From positions 1-47,038 of the forward strand of contig CALEZD010000019.1 of assembly GCA_937928385.1 (NCBI GenBank): a stretch of DNA of 47,038 bases. The letters run 5' to 3'. This stretch comes from an uncultured Bacteroidota bacterium. Its GTDB lineage: Bacteria > Bacteroidota > Bacteroidia > Chitinophagales > Chitinophagaceae. Positions 16,675 through 24,400 of this stretch are shown piece after piece (within the stretch, counting starts at the first letter, position 1; every line of letters starts with the position of its first letter). A model generated the notes under the pieces. It worked only from the letters and a program-made list of their open reading frames with translations, was not told where the DNA came from and searched no databases. A program made the translations under genes and the position numbers.

Positions 16675-19077
16675 TTAGTTCCTTAATGGTTTACCCGTTT
16701 GCAATATACTCTGCAAACGCTCTAAAGTTTTCTTTTGCCCGCACAGGCTCAAAAATGCTTCACGCTCCAGGTCCAGCAAATATTGTTCGCTCACTAATGT
16801 CGGTTGGGTCAAATCCCCGCCGCACATTACATGCGCCAGTTTTTCCGCTATCAGCCTGTCGTGGTCAGTAATATACTTGCCGCGCCACATACCGTGTATG
16901 CCGGCCAATAGCGGGCCCAGTCCGCCGCGACCCTGGACTTTCACATCTGTACGCTGCACAGGTTGTGTATAGCCGCCTTCGTACATATCCAGCACTTTTC
17001 TTTTGGCATCCGTCACCCGCCTGTCCCCGTTGATAGATATTCTATCTATTCCACTACGCAGGTAGTTCAGTTCAAAAGCTTCGTGTGCCGATGTACCCAC
17101 CTTGGCTGTACCTATATTGATGAACAACTGTTGCAAATAGTTCAGCTCTATATCTTCTTTTAAATTCCTGTCCGCCGCGCGCACTACCATTTCTTTAGTA
17201 CCCCCACCGCCGGGTATCAGTCCTGCTCCCATTTCCACCAGTCCTATATAGCTTTCAGCAGCCGCCTGCACTGCATCGGCATGCAGGCACATTTCGCAGC
17301 CGCCCCCCAATGTTAATCCATGCGGTGCCACCACTACCGGAATGCTACTGTACCGCAGCCGCATGGTGGTATTTTGAAACTGGCGAATGGCAAAATCCAG
17401 TTCGTCATATTCCTGTTCTACGGCAAACATAAATATCAAACCCACATTGGCACCCGCGCTGAAGTTGGCGCCGCTGTTGGCTATCACCAATCCTTTGTAT
17501 TGTTCTTCAGCTATCGCTACCGCTTTGTTCACACCGGCCAGTACTTCGCCGCCAATCGTGTTCATTTTGCTGGTCCAGCTCAGTGCTACTACGCCATCAC
17601 CTATATCCACCAGTTTGCAAGCGCTGTTCTGCCATACTATTTTTTCGTCTAAATGCTCCAGTATAATGACCGTACCGCTGCCCGGTATCTCTTTGTACGA
17701 CTTACTCGGTATATCATAATACTTACGCCTGCCGTTTTCTGTTTTGTAGAAAGTGGTATTGCCCGCGGCCAGCATTTCCTTTACCCAGGGCGCTGCCTGT
17801 ATGCCTTCCTGTCCCATTTGCTCCAATACCTTCTGCACACCCAGCACATCCCAGCTCTCAAACGCACCTATCTCCCAGCCGAAGCCCGCTTTCAGTGCAT
17901 CATCTATTTTATATAGTTCGTCCGCTATCTCGGGTATGCGGTTACTCGCGTAGGCAAACAGCATATGATGAAACATACGGTAAAACTCCCCCGCCTTATC
18001 CTGCCCCTTGTACAATACCTTCAGCCTGCCTTTCAGGTCTTCTACTTGTTTAGCCGTTTCCAGTGTGGTAAACTTTGCTTTCTGCTTGGGGCCATATTCC
18101 ATTGTAGCTGGGTCCAGCGTCAGTATTTCACTTTTACCGCCCTCGCCTTTTACTTTCTTATAAAAACCCTGCCCCGTTTTATCGCCATACCATTTGTTGG
18201 CCAACATCTGCTGTATAAACGGTGGTATCTTAAAAATGTCTTTCGCTTCGTCATTGGGTACGTTTTGCGGCAACGCTTCCGCCACGCGCACCAATGTATC
18301 CAGCCCCACCACATCGCCTGTGCGGAAGGTCGCAGATTTTGGCCTGCCCATGATGGTGCCTGTCAGTGAGTCTGTTTCGTCAATACTCAACTCCAACTGC
18401 TGCATGGCATGAAACACAGCCATAAAACCAAACACGCCCACGCGGTTGGCTATAAAAGCGGGTGTGTCTTTGCACAATACCGTAGTCTTACCCAGGAACC
18501 TGTCCCCATAGTCCACCAGGAAATCAATCACTTCCTGTTTAGTGCCTGGTGCAGGGATAATCTCCAGCAGCTTCAGGTAGCGCGGCGGATTGAAAAAGTG
18601 CGTGCCGCAAAAATGCTGCTGAAAATCTTCGCTCCGCCCCTCCGCCATCATGCGTATGGGTATGCCCGATGTATTGGTGGTAATCAGCGAACCCGGCTTG
18701 CGGTGCTGTTCTATTTTTTCAAAAACCTGTTGTTTGATGTCTAATCTTTCTATCACGGCTTCTATCACCCAGTCGCAGTCAGCTATTTTGTGCAGGTCGT
18801 CCTCTATATTTCCTATGCTTATGCGTTGGGCTACATCTTTGGTATATACAGCGCTGGGGCTGGCCTTAAGTGTGGCCTGCAATGCGTCGTTCACTATACG
18901 GTTGCGCCATCCGGGGTTGTCCACGGTTATGCCCTTTGCCTTATCCTCCTCTGTCAGTTCGCGTGGAATAATATCCAGCAGCAGCACCTGTACGCCTATG
19001 CCGGCAAAATGCGCGGCTATCCTGCTGCCCATTACTCCGCTGCCTACCACCGCCACCTTTCTTATTGGCCTGTTCAT
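16675..19077 (-). CDS. 3-hydroxyacyl-CoA dehydrogenase / enoyl-CoA hydratase fusion (FadN-like)
   Basis: 800 residues. The N-terminal NAD-binding domain begins VAVVGSGVMGSRIAAHFA (residues 8-25), followed by the 3HCDH C-terminal domains (TNTSGIPIRMMAEG, FFNPPRYLKLLEIIPA, KDTPAFIANRVGVF). The crotonase domain is at the C-terminus (ANSGANFSAGANVGL, HGLTLGGGCEMCLHADA, GAGLIPGGGGTKEMV). This order, dehydrogenase first, is that of Bacillus FadN and the reverse of E. coli FadB. It should hydrate trans-2-enoyl-CoA and oxidise the product in beta-oxidation. The thiolase partner is not adjacent. It leads the run fadN-unknown-TPR-comEC. Confidence 0.9.
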   Translation of the reverse strand: MNRPIRKVAVVGSGVMGSRIAAHFAGIGVQVLLLDIIPRELTEEDKAKGITVDNPGWRNRIVNDALQATLKASPSAVYTKDVAQRISIGNIEDDLHKIADCDWVIEAVIERLDIKQQVFEKIEQHRKPGSLITTNTSGIPIRMMAEGRSEDFQQHFCGTHFFNPPRYLKLLEIIPAPGTKQEVIDFLVDYGDRFLGKTTVLCKDTPAFIANRVGVFGFMAVFHAMQQLELSIDETDSLTGTIMGRPKSATFRTGDVVGLDTLVRVAEALPQNVPNDEAKDIFKIPPFIQQMLANKWYGDKTGQGFYKKVKGEGGKSEILTLDPATMEYGPKQKAKFTTLETAKQVEDLKGRLKVLYKGQDKAGEFYRMFHHMLFAYASNRIPEIADELYKIDDALKAGFGWEIGAFESWDVLGVQKVLEQMGQEGIQAAPWVKEMLAAGNTTFYKTENGRRKYYDIPSKSYKEIPGSGTVIILEHLDEKIVWQNSACKLVDIGDGVVALSWTSKMNTIGGEVLAGVNKAVAIAEEQYKGLVIANSGANFSAGANVGLIFMFAVEQEYDELDFAIRQFQNTTMRLRYSSIPVVVAPHGLTLGGGCEMCLHADAVQAAAESYIGLVEMGAGLIPGGGGTKEMVVRAADRNLKEDIELNYLQQLFINIGTAKVGTSAHEAFELNYLRSGIDRISINGDRRVTDAKRKVLDMYEGGYTQPVQRTDVKVQGRGGLGPLLAGIHGMWRGKYITDHDRLIAEKLAHVMCGGDLTQPTLVSEQYLLDLEREAFLSLCGQKKTLERLQSILQTGKPLRN

Positions 19078-19161
19078 ATATCCTGCCTGTTTTAGCTACA
19101 CAATTTAACGAAAATCGCCCGGTATTGGAGGGGTTAGGAATATCTTAACAGGGAATACTTT

Positions 19162-20631
19162 TCACTCCCCCAAAGGAAACTGGAACGCCTTTTCCAATAC
19201 TTCTTTTGTGGGATTGGTACTGATAAAATACTGTGTTTCCCTGTCTATGGTGTCCAGCTCCAGCCCGGCGTAGGCGCGCCAGTAGCCTATTACAGCAGTC
19301 TTTTCGCCGCCACACAGCGCCCTGTCCACCATAGTATCGTATACAGGGTAGCGGCCGGGGAAGTAAAACATCCTGCCCAGTATTTTTTCGTCCGAATAAA
19401 ACATCACCTCCCAGGGCAGCATACAATCGGTAGCATACACATAACGTACACCCTGCTTATTAAGGTATTCCAGCGATTCTTCCAGCGCCTGCCTGTGGTA
19501 CATGGTTTGCGTCCTCATCGGGTACATCAGCGTGGCAATAGCCGCCGCAATCACCAGGTAAGTTGCGCCCAAATGTACGGGTACAGACAGGTTCAGCCTG
19601 TTCATGTATATATACACCGCCAGCAGGGTATATCCCGTCAGCGGCAGCATATACCGGCCCTCCATCGTTTCGGTAAGCATACTGTAACCTACAACAAGGG
19701 GGATGAATAAAGTAGCTGCAATAAACAGGCCGAACCCCTTCCGGTTGAACAGCAAATGCAACAATCCAAGTAACCCCGTTAAGAAAATAAGCACGGTGAA
19801 TATTTTAGCGAACGAGGTATAATATGAGTTCGTATCCTGGTGCCAGGCAAAAATATAATTACCCTGCAGAGATTTATAGACGTATTCTGGAAAGCGTATT
19901 ATCGCTGCTTTAATAACGTCCATAGTCATAGCCGGCGGGTGTATTCCGTATATTTCCGTCACACCCGTTTTCGCCACCAGTAACAGCATCCAAACTACAA
20001 CACTTGCCGCCATACAAGCCAGCGCTGGTCGCCAACTACCCCTTTCCACAATTCTGAATAATAGTAATGGCAGCAAACCTGCCAACCAAAAAGGCTGGCT
20101 CTCATATACCAGGCATACCAACAGCCCAATAGCGGCGAAACGTATATACTCATTTATCCTTCTCTGGTAGAAGAGCAAATACAATACGACAGATGAAAGT
20201 GTAAAAGACGTGAGGTAACCGCCCCTCGCCTTAATCGACCAGTTGACCCATGCCGGGCATAGTATGATGATGAGTGCAAATAACAGTGCCAGTACTTTAT
20301 GCCTCCTGTTTATCTGCAGCATTGCCTTGTACAGGAAGGCCACACCCAGTCCCCAAAAACAAAGCATGGCCAGCTTTACAGCCAGTGTGTTGATACCCAT
20401 TACAGCATAAAAAGGCAGGATAAATAAAACTTCTATCAGCGAAAACCCATAGTTCTGTCCCCAGAAGTACACAGGCAACTCTTTACCGAGATAAGCATGT
20501 TTGGCCATCAAGGCCACTACACACTCATCACCGTCCAACATCAGGCCGGGGTCAGTCAGCAGTGGCAGGCGGGTAGCTATGCACAACAAAAAAATGATAG
20601 CCGGTACAGGTATTTTATATAGTAGTTTCAA
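19162..20631 (-). CDS. GT-C type integral membrane glycosyltransferase (PMT/ArnT-like)
   Basis: 489 residues with about ten membrane helices and an acidic motif in the first periplasmic loop (MLDGDECVVALMAKHAYLG, with DGDE near residue 33). That is the layout of GT-C enzymes, which use a polyprenyl-phosphate sugar. A long first loop containing YFWGQNYGFSLIEVLF and a soluble C-terminal tail of about 110 residues fit family 39. Acceptor and sugar cannot be told. It lies 84 nt upstream of the fadN-like gene on the same strand with no clear terminator between, so read-through is possible. Confidence 0.72.
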   Translation of the reverse strand: MKLLYKIPVPAIIFLLCIATRLPLLTDPGLMLDGDECVVALMAKHAYLGKELPVYFWGQNYGFSLIEVLFILPFYAVMGINTLAVKLAMLCFWGLGVAFLYKAMLQINRRHKVLALLFALIIILCPAWVNWSIKARGGYLTSFTLSSVVLYLLFYQRRINEYIRFAAIGLLVCLVYESQPFWLAGLLPLLLFRIVERGSWRPALACMAASVVVWMLLLVAKTGVTEIYGIHPPAMTMDVIKAAIIRFPEYVYKSLQGNYIFAWHQDTNSYYTSFAKIFTVLIFLTGLLGLLHLLFNRKGFGLFIAATLFIPLVVGYSMLTETMEGRYMLPLTGYTLLAVYIYMNRLNLSVPVHLGATYLVIAAAIATLMYPMRTQTMYHRQALEESLEYLNKQGVRYVYATDCMLPWEVMFYSDEKILGRMFYFPGRYPVYDTMVDRALCGGEKTAVIGYWRAYAGLELDTIDRETQYFISTNPTKEVLEKAFQFPLGE

Positions 20632-20693
20632 AGCAGGTTGTTGAGTATGGTGACTGTAATTTAACTACAATTCTGTTAACCATACAAATAATG

Positions 20694-20720
20694 AAAAAGA
20701 GGCCCTTACAGCCTCCTTTT
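20694..20720 (-). terminator. Intrinsic terminator after the DUF4386 gene
   Basis: Stem GAGGC (20699-20703) / GCCTC (20711-20715) around seven bases, followed on the minus strand by TTTTTC. It is 30 nt after the DUF4386 stop. Confidence 0.6.
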
Positions 20721-20749
20721 GTGATACATGTACATCCCAAAAATATCTG

Positions 20750-21457
20750 CTAACAGTGATTGCGTACACCTTTTATCAGCAGCCACAGGCACAGTGCAAA
20801 TTCTGTAATCACAGCCGTTGACACTACCAACATTTCACTCATACCTGTATATTCAGGTGCCAGGAAGTTCGTAAAGCAGTCAACAAGGTAGCTGACAGAT
20901 GCAATCGTCATCATTACACCCAACACTTTTGGGAATAACCGCGATTTGCAGAACAGGTAGCCCAGCAGCATACAACTGAAACCAAAGAACACACCGCTTA
21001 TTAAATAGCCATGGCTGTGCATCTGCAGGTAAAACATCACTTGTGCCTGTAATTGCTCGGGCTGAAATGCTGAAACATAAGCAGTGCTTTCCAATACGTT
21101 CAACACATTGTAATAGTTGAGTAGGTTCAACCCGATAATAGCCGCTTGCGCCAACCGCAGAAAAGCAGCACCTAAAGCCAGAGCCTTATTCACTGGCCTG
21201 AGCAGTATATAAAACAATACACCTACTCCTACATCACAAATTGCCATAATCATATCTGATGCGAAGCCCATGCGATACAAACCTTTTGCTGCGAATATAT
21301 TCTGTACAGTAGCAGCGCTATCTCCGGGCACTATCAGCGAGCCACGTACAAACATTTCGCTGAACAGGCCGCAGATGATAATTACTAAATAGAGCAGCCC
21401 CGCTACCCTTGCATTTGCCTTAGCAGCAGAACCAGCCATTTCTGTCGTTGTTGTCAT
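20750..21457 (-). CDS. DUF4386 family membrane protein
   Basis: 235 residues with about six membrane helices. The pattern ARVAGLLYLVIIICGLFSEM, GLYRMGFASDMIMAI, GVLFYILLRPVNKALAL and LRLAQAAIIGLNLLNYY is that of DUF4386, a bacterial membrane family of unknown function with positions conserved through all helices. Monocistronic, with its own -7 box far upstream (about 115 nt leader) and a terminator behind it. No function is assigned. Confidence 0.85.
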   Translation of the reverse strand: MTTTTEMAGSAAKANARVAGLLYLVIIICGLFSEMFVRGSLIVPGDSAATVQNIFAAKGLYRMGFASDMIMAICDVGVGVLFYILLRPVNKALALGAAFLRLAQAAIIGLNLLNYYNVLNVLESTAYVSAFQPEQLQAQVMFYLQMHSHGYLISGVFFGFSCMLLGYLFCKSRLFPKVLGVMMTIASVSYLVDCFTNFLAPEYTGMSEMLVVSTAVITEFALCLWLLIKGVRNHC

Positions 21458-21576
21458 TGTTGTTTTTTTTTGAATATTGATAAACCATCAGGCAATACAG
21501 TATTGTAACACTGCCGGGGTATCTTCCCGACTGTGCTGCAATAGCATTACAGTAACTGTTTGCTGAATTACAGGTG

Positions 21577-21584
21577 CAAAAGTA
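21577..21584 (-). promoter_or_regulatory. -7 promoter element of the DUF4386 gene
   Basis: The minus strand reads TACTTTTG, an exact TAnnTTTG, about 120 nt before the ATG at 21457. No -33 box is clear. Confidence 0.35.
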
Positions 21585-21702
21585 CATGTGGCCCTACCCG
21601 CCATTCATTGACTTTTGGTAAGAAATGGGGCTGAAGTGGAAAAGGATGTCTTAGCGTCAATTAGTTCTTACCTGTGCAATATGGAACGAGGTCTGTATTA
21701 AA

Positions 21703-21734
21703 TTTGATATAATGACATAATTTACGTATATTTG
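21703..21734 (+). promoter_or_regulatory. Consensus Bacteroidota promoter firing into a gene-free region
   Basis: TTTG at 21703-21706 and TATATTTG at 21727-21734, exactly 20 nt apart: both boxes match the phylum consensus perfectly. The expected start is near 21741. The next gene, pheS, begins 400 nt further on and has its own -7 box, so this promoter either makes a long pheS leader or an independent RNA. Confidence 0.6.
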
Positions 21735-22068
21735 TTATTATAAAAATGCCAGGAATAGGTATGCAGTTTTATAGCTAATGGAACCGAACTCATATAAAAA
21801 CCCCATATTCTTACCTTTGTCAGTGCTGCTCGGCGAGCCAAAGAATTTTTAAACCATTTTTTCGGGAACATTTTGGAACATTTGTCCCGGGAAAATCTCA
21901 ATGAGTTAATTGTCAATAACTTATAAAAAGGGGAACATGAAAACAATCTTTAAAAAACGAAAAATGGCAACCTTTTGGTAACACTTTTTGTTCCCTCGCA
22001 CATTTTCGCCTCATTTTTGGCAACACTTGGGCAACACTTTGGAACCATTACATAAAACATATCAACAT

Positions 22069-22116
22069 ATTAACTAATTACCCCATTAACCTATTACCTT
22101 ATTAACCATTTACCCC
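22069..22116 (+). repeat. 16-bp tandem repeat, three copies, before pheS
   Basis: Units at 22069-22084, 22085-22100 and 22101-22116, each beginning ATTAAC and ending ACCCC or ACCTT. The first and third differ at four internal positions. The array ends 10 nt before the pheS -7 box. Confidence 0.7.
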
Positions 22117-22126
22117 GACAACCAAT

Positions 22127-22134
22127 TATCTTTG
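22127..22134 (+). promoter_or_regulatory. -7 promoter element of pheS
   Basis: TATCTTTG, an exact TAnnTTTG, ends 6 nt before the pheS ATG at 22141. The transcript would begin at or beside the start codon. No -33 TTTG is present at the usual distance; the 16-bp repeats occupy that place. Confidence 0.5.
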
Positions 22135-22140
22135 CTCCTT

Positions 22141-23166
22141 ATGCAGTCTTTACAGGAACAGATAAAACAATACGAACAGGAAATAGCTGCCACCACGCCG
22201 GTCAATGTGGCTGAGCTGGAGGCATACCGCATCAAATTCCTGGGTACAAAGGGAATAGTGAAGGAGCTATTCAACGAGATGAAGAACGTACCCAAAGAGC
22301 AGAAAAAAGATGCCGGCCAGTTGCTGAATGCTTTCAAGCAGGCAGCAGAAGCTAAGTTTGAGGAATATAAACACCTGCAACAGGCGGACAATGATGATAA
22401 CAGTGGTATAGATATATCCCTGCCGGGTACGCAGTTGCCGGTAGGCTCGCGCCACCCCCTGCGTATGGTTGAGAACCAGATTATTTCCATATTCGAGAAG
22501 ATAGGCTTCAGCGTAGCCACCGGGCCCGAGATTGAGGACGATTGGCACAACTTCTCCTCGCTGAACATGCCGGAGAACCATACCGCCCGCGATATGCAGG
22601 ATACTTTCTACGTATCGCAAAACCCTGATTGGGTATTGCGTACGCATACATCATCGGTACAGGCAAGGGTGTTGGAGCAGGGTAAACTACCGGTGCGCAT
22701 TATATGCCCCGGCCGCGTGTACCGCAACGAAACAATATCAGCACGCGCACATTGTTTCTTCCACCAGTGCGAAGGGCTGTATGTGGACAAAGATGTTTCC
22801 TTTGCTGATTTGAAACAGACGTTATACTATTTCGTTACAGAGATGTTTGGCGAGAATACCAAACTACGTTTCCGCCCCTCTTACTTTCCCTTTACCGAGC
22901 CCAGTGCCGAAATGGATATCTCCTGTACAGTATGCGGCGGCAGCGGTTGCAGCCTGTGCAAGCATACCGGCTGGGTGGAGATTTTAGGCTGTGGCATGGT
23001 GCACCCAAATACACTGCGCAACTTCGGTATAGACCCTGAAGTGTACACCGGTTACGCCTTCGGTATGGGTGTGGAGCGTATTACGCAAATCAAATACCAG
23101 GTAAACGACCTGCGTCTCTATTCGCAAAACGATGTACGGTTCCTGAAACAATTCCAGTCATTATGA
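22141..23166 (+). CDS. pheS: Phenylalanine--tRNA ligase alpha subunit
   Basis: 341 residues from the ATG at 22141; a TTG three codons earlier would fall inside the -7 box. The N-terminal coiled coil covers about residues 1-85. Class II signatures follow: motif 2 around CFFHQCEGLYVDKD and motif 3 in GYAFGMGVERI. A CxxCxGxGCxxC insert (CTVCGGSGCSLC) precedes GCGMVHPNTLRNFG, as in many bacterial PheS proteins. It forms an alpha2-beta2 enzyme with PheT, whose gene is not adjacent here; the next gene is an epimerase. Confidence 0.96.
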   Translation: MQSLQEQIKQYEQEIAATTPVNVAELEAYRIKFLGTKGIVKELFNEMKNVPKEQKKDAGQLLNAFKQAAEAKFEEYKHLQQADNDDNSGIDISLPGTQLPVGSRHPLRMVENQIISIFEKIGFSVATGPEIEDDWHNFSSLNMPENHTARDMQDTFYVSQNPDWVLRTHTSSVQARVLEQGKLPVRIICPGRVYRNETISARAHCFFHQCEGLYVDKDVSFADLKQTLYYFVTEMFGENTKLRFRPSYFPFTEPSAEMDISCTVCGGSGCSLCKHTGWVEILGCGMVHPNTLRNFGIDPEVYTGYAFGMGVERITQIKYQVNDLRLYSQNDVRFLKQFQSL

Positions 23167-23201
23167 CGCTAATATCAAAAATCTAAAATCCTATATCCGG
23201 C

Positions 23202-24188
23202 ATTCAAAATATCGTCTTAGTAACCGGGGCCAGTGGCTTTGTGGGCAGCCACCTTACAAGGTATTTGTCAGGTATAGGCGAGCAGGTAAGAGCGCTGTAT
23301 AACAGCCGTCCTCCGTCTTCAGAAATGAAGAACCTGCCCGGCGTCACCTGGCATCAGTGCGACCTGTTGGACATATACGATGTAGAGGAAGTGATGCAGG
23401 ATGTGACGGAAGTATATCACTGCGCGGCAATCGTATCCTTCCGCGGCAGCGATAGAGAACGGTTGAAACATTTCAACATAGAAGCTACAGCCAATATAGT
23501 CAACGAAGCTTTGGAACGTGGGGTACGTAAGATGATATATGTAAGCTCCATAGCCTCGCTGGGCCGCAGCAAAGAGGGTGCGGAAATAACTGAAGAAGAG
23601 CAGTGGGAAGAGAGCAGGTACAACTCGGTATACGCAGAAAGCAAGCACCTGGCAGAGTTGGAAATATGGCGCGGCCAGGGTGAGGGGCTTAATGCCGCCA
23701 TTATCAATCCCGGTATCATCATTGGCGAGGGTGATTGGGATAATGGCTCAGCGGCGTTGGTAAAAATAGTACACAGCGAATTTGCCTATTACACACAGGG
23801 TATCAATGCATGGGCAGATGTGCAGGACGTGACACGGGCCATGTATATGCTGATGAAAAGTGAAATTTCAGGCGAAAGGTTTATTCTCAGCGCGGGCAAC
23901 TTTTCTTATAAAGAGATGTTTACCATGATGGCTGAAGCCATGGGCAAAAAACCACCACATAAACCGGCGGGCAAACTGATGAGTGCCATAGTATGGCGGC
24001 TAAGTGCACTAAAAAGCCTGTTGACAGGCAAGCCAGCTACCATTACTAAGGAAACAGCTATGGTAGCGCAACGTAAAGCATTGTATAATAATACCAAACT
24101 CACAGGTGCTTTACCTCAATTCAGCTATACCCCCGTCAGGCAGAGTGTAGAGCGTATAGCCAAAGCCTATTTGAATGAAAAAAGTTAA
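23202..24188 (+). CDS. NAD-dependent epimerase/dehydratase (extended SDR), probable ATT start
   Basis: The Rossmann glycine motif TGASGFVGSHL and the catalytic-type YxxxK (YAESK) mark an extended short-chain dehydrogenase. Relatives act on sugar nucleotides, sterols or dihydroflavonols; the substrate here is unknown. No ATG, GTG or TTG lies upstream of the glycine motif in frame before a stop at 23184. A GTG at 23241 would cut the motif in half. ATT at 23202 gives (M)QNIVLVTGASGF, exactly the family's normal N-terminus, so an ATT start (328 residues) is proposed. It follows pheS by 35 nt and is probably co-transcribed. Confidence 0.75.
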   Translation: MQNIVLVTGASGFVGSHLTRYLSGIGEQVRALYNSRPPSSEMKNLPGVTWHQCDLLDIYDVEEVMQDVTEVYHCAAIVSFRGSDRERLKHFNIEATANIVNEALERGVRKMIYVSSIASLGRSKEGAEITEEEQWEESRYNSVYAESKHLAELEIWRGQGEGLNAAIINPGIIIGEGDWDNGSAALVKIVHSEFAYYTQGINAWADVQDVTRAMYMLMKSEISGERFILSAGNFSYKEMFTMMAEAMGKKPPHKPAGKLMSAIVWRLSALKSLLTGKPATITKETAMVAQRKALYNNTKLTGALPQFSYTPVRQSVERIAKAYLNEKS

Positions 24189-24203
24189 AATCTTAAAAAA
24201 ATA

Positions 24204-24236
24204 TTTGGATTATAAGAGAAAACATTTGTAATCTTG
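24204..24236 (+). promoter_or_regulatory. Promoter of rho
   Basis: TTTG at 24204-24207 and TAATCTTG at 24229-24236, 21 nt apart, one mismatch in the -7 box. It gives a leader of about 160 nt before the rho ATG, long enough for the autoregulation by Rho-dependent attenuation known for rho in other bacteria. Confidence 0.55.
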
Positions 24237-24400
24237 CATAACAGGAGTATCCTTATTCCAACAATTTAACTAAATCAGGTTACTGAGTATTTCCCATTTC
24301 TTACTATTTGAATTCCGGACAGGACAGAGGTCCGCAAGCAAATAAATAAGGTCAAGGCAAAACAGTACAAACTAAAATTCTTTATAGAAAAACAATTCGT

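Larger units (their letters stand above)
21458..22126. other. Gene-poor block upstream of pheS with promoter and short tandem repeats
   Basis: About 670 bases with no convincing gene. Contents: a minus-strand -7 box for the DUF4386 gene (21577-21584), a consensus plus-strand promoter (21703-21734), a stretch of reading frame that looks protein-like (21798-21926), paired copies of GGAACATTTT/G (about 21865-21884) and GGCAACACTT (about 22018-22040), and a 16-bp repeat in three copies (22069-22116). It is AT-rich, and the repeats suggest either a decayed element or a regulatory leader. Confidence 0.6.

Noticed and set aside
21722..21946. Minus-strand frame of 74 codons in the block upstream of pheS
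   Set aside because: No family, no promoter at its start, unusual composition; the opposite-strand frame in the same place looks more protein-like.
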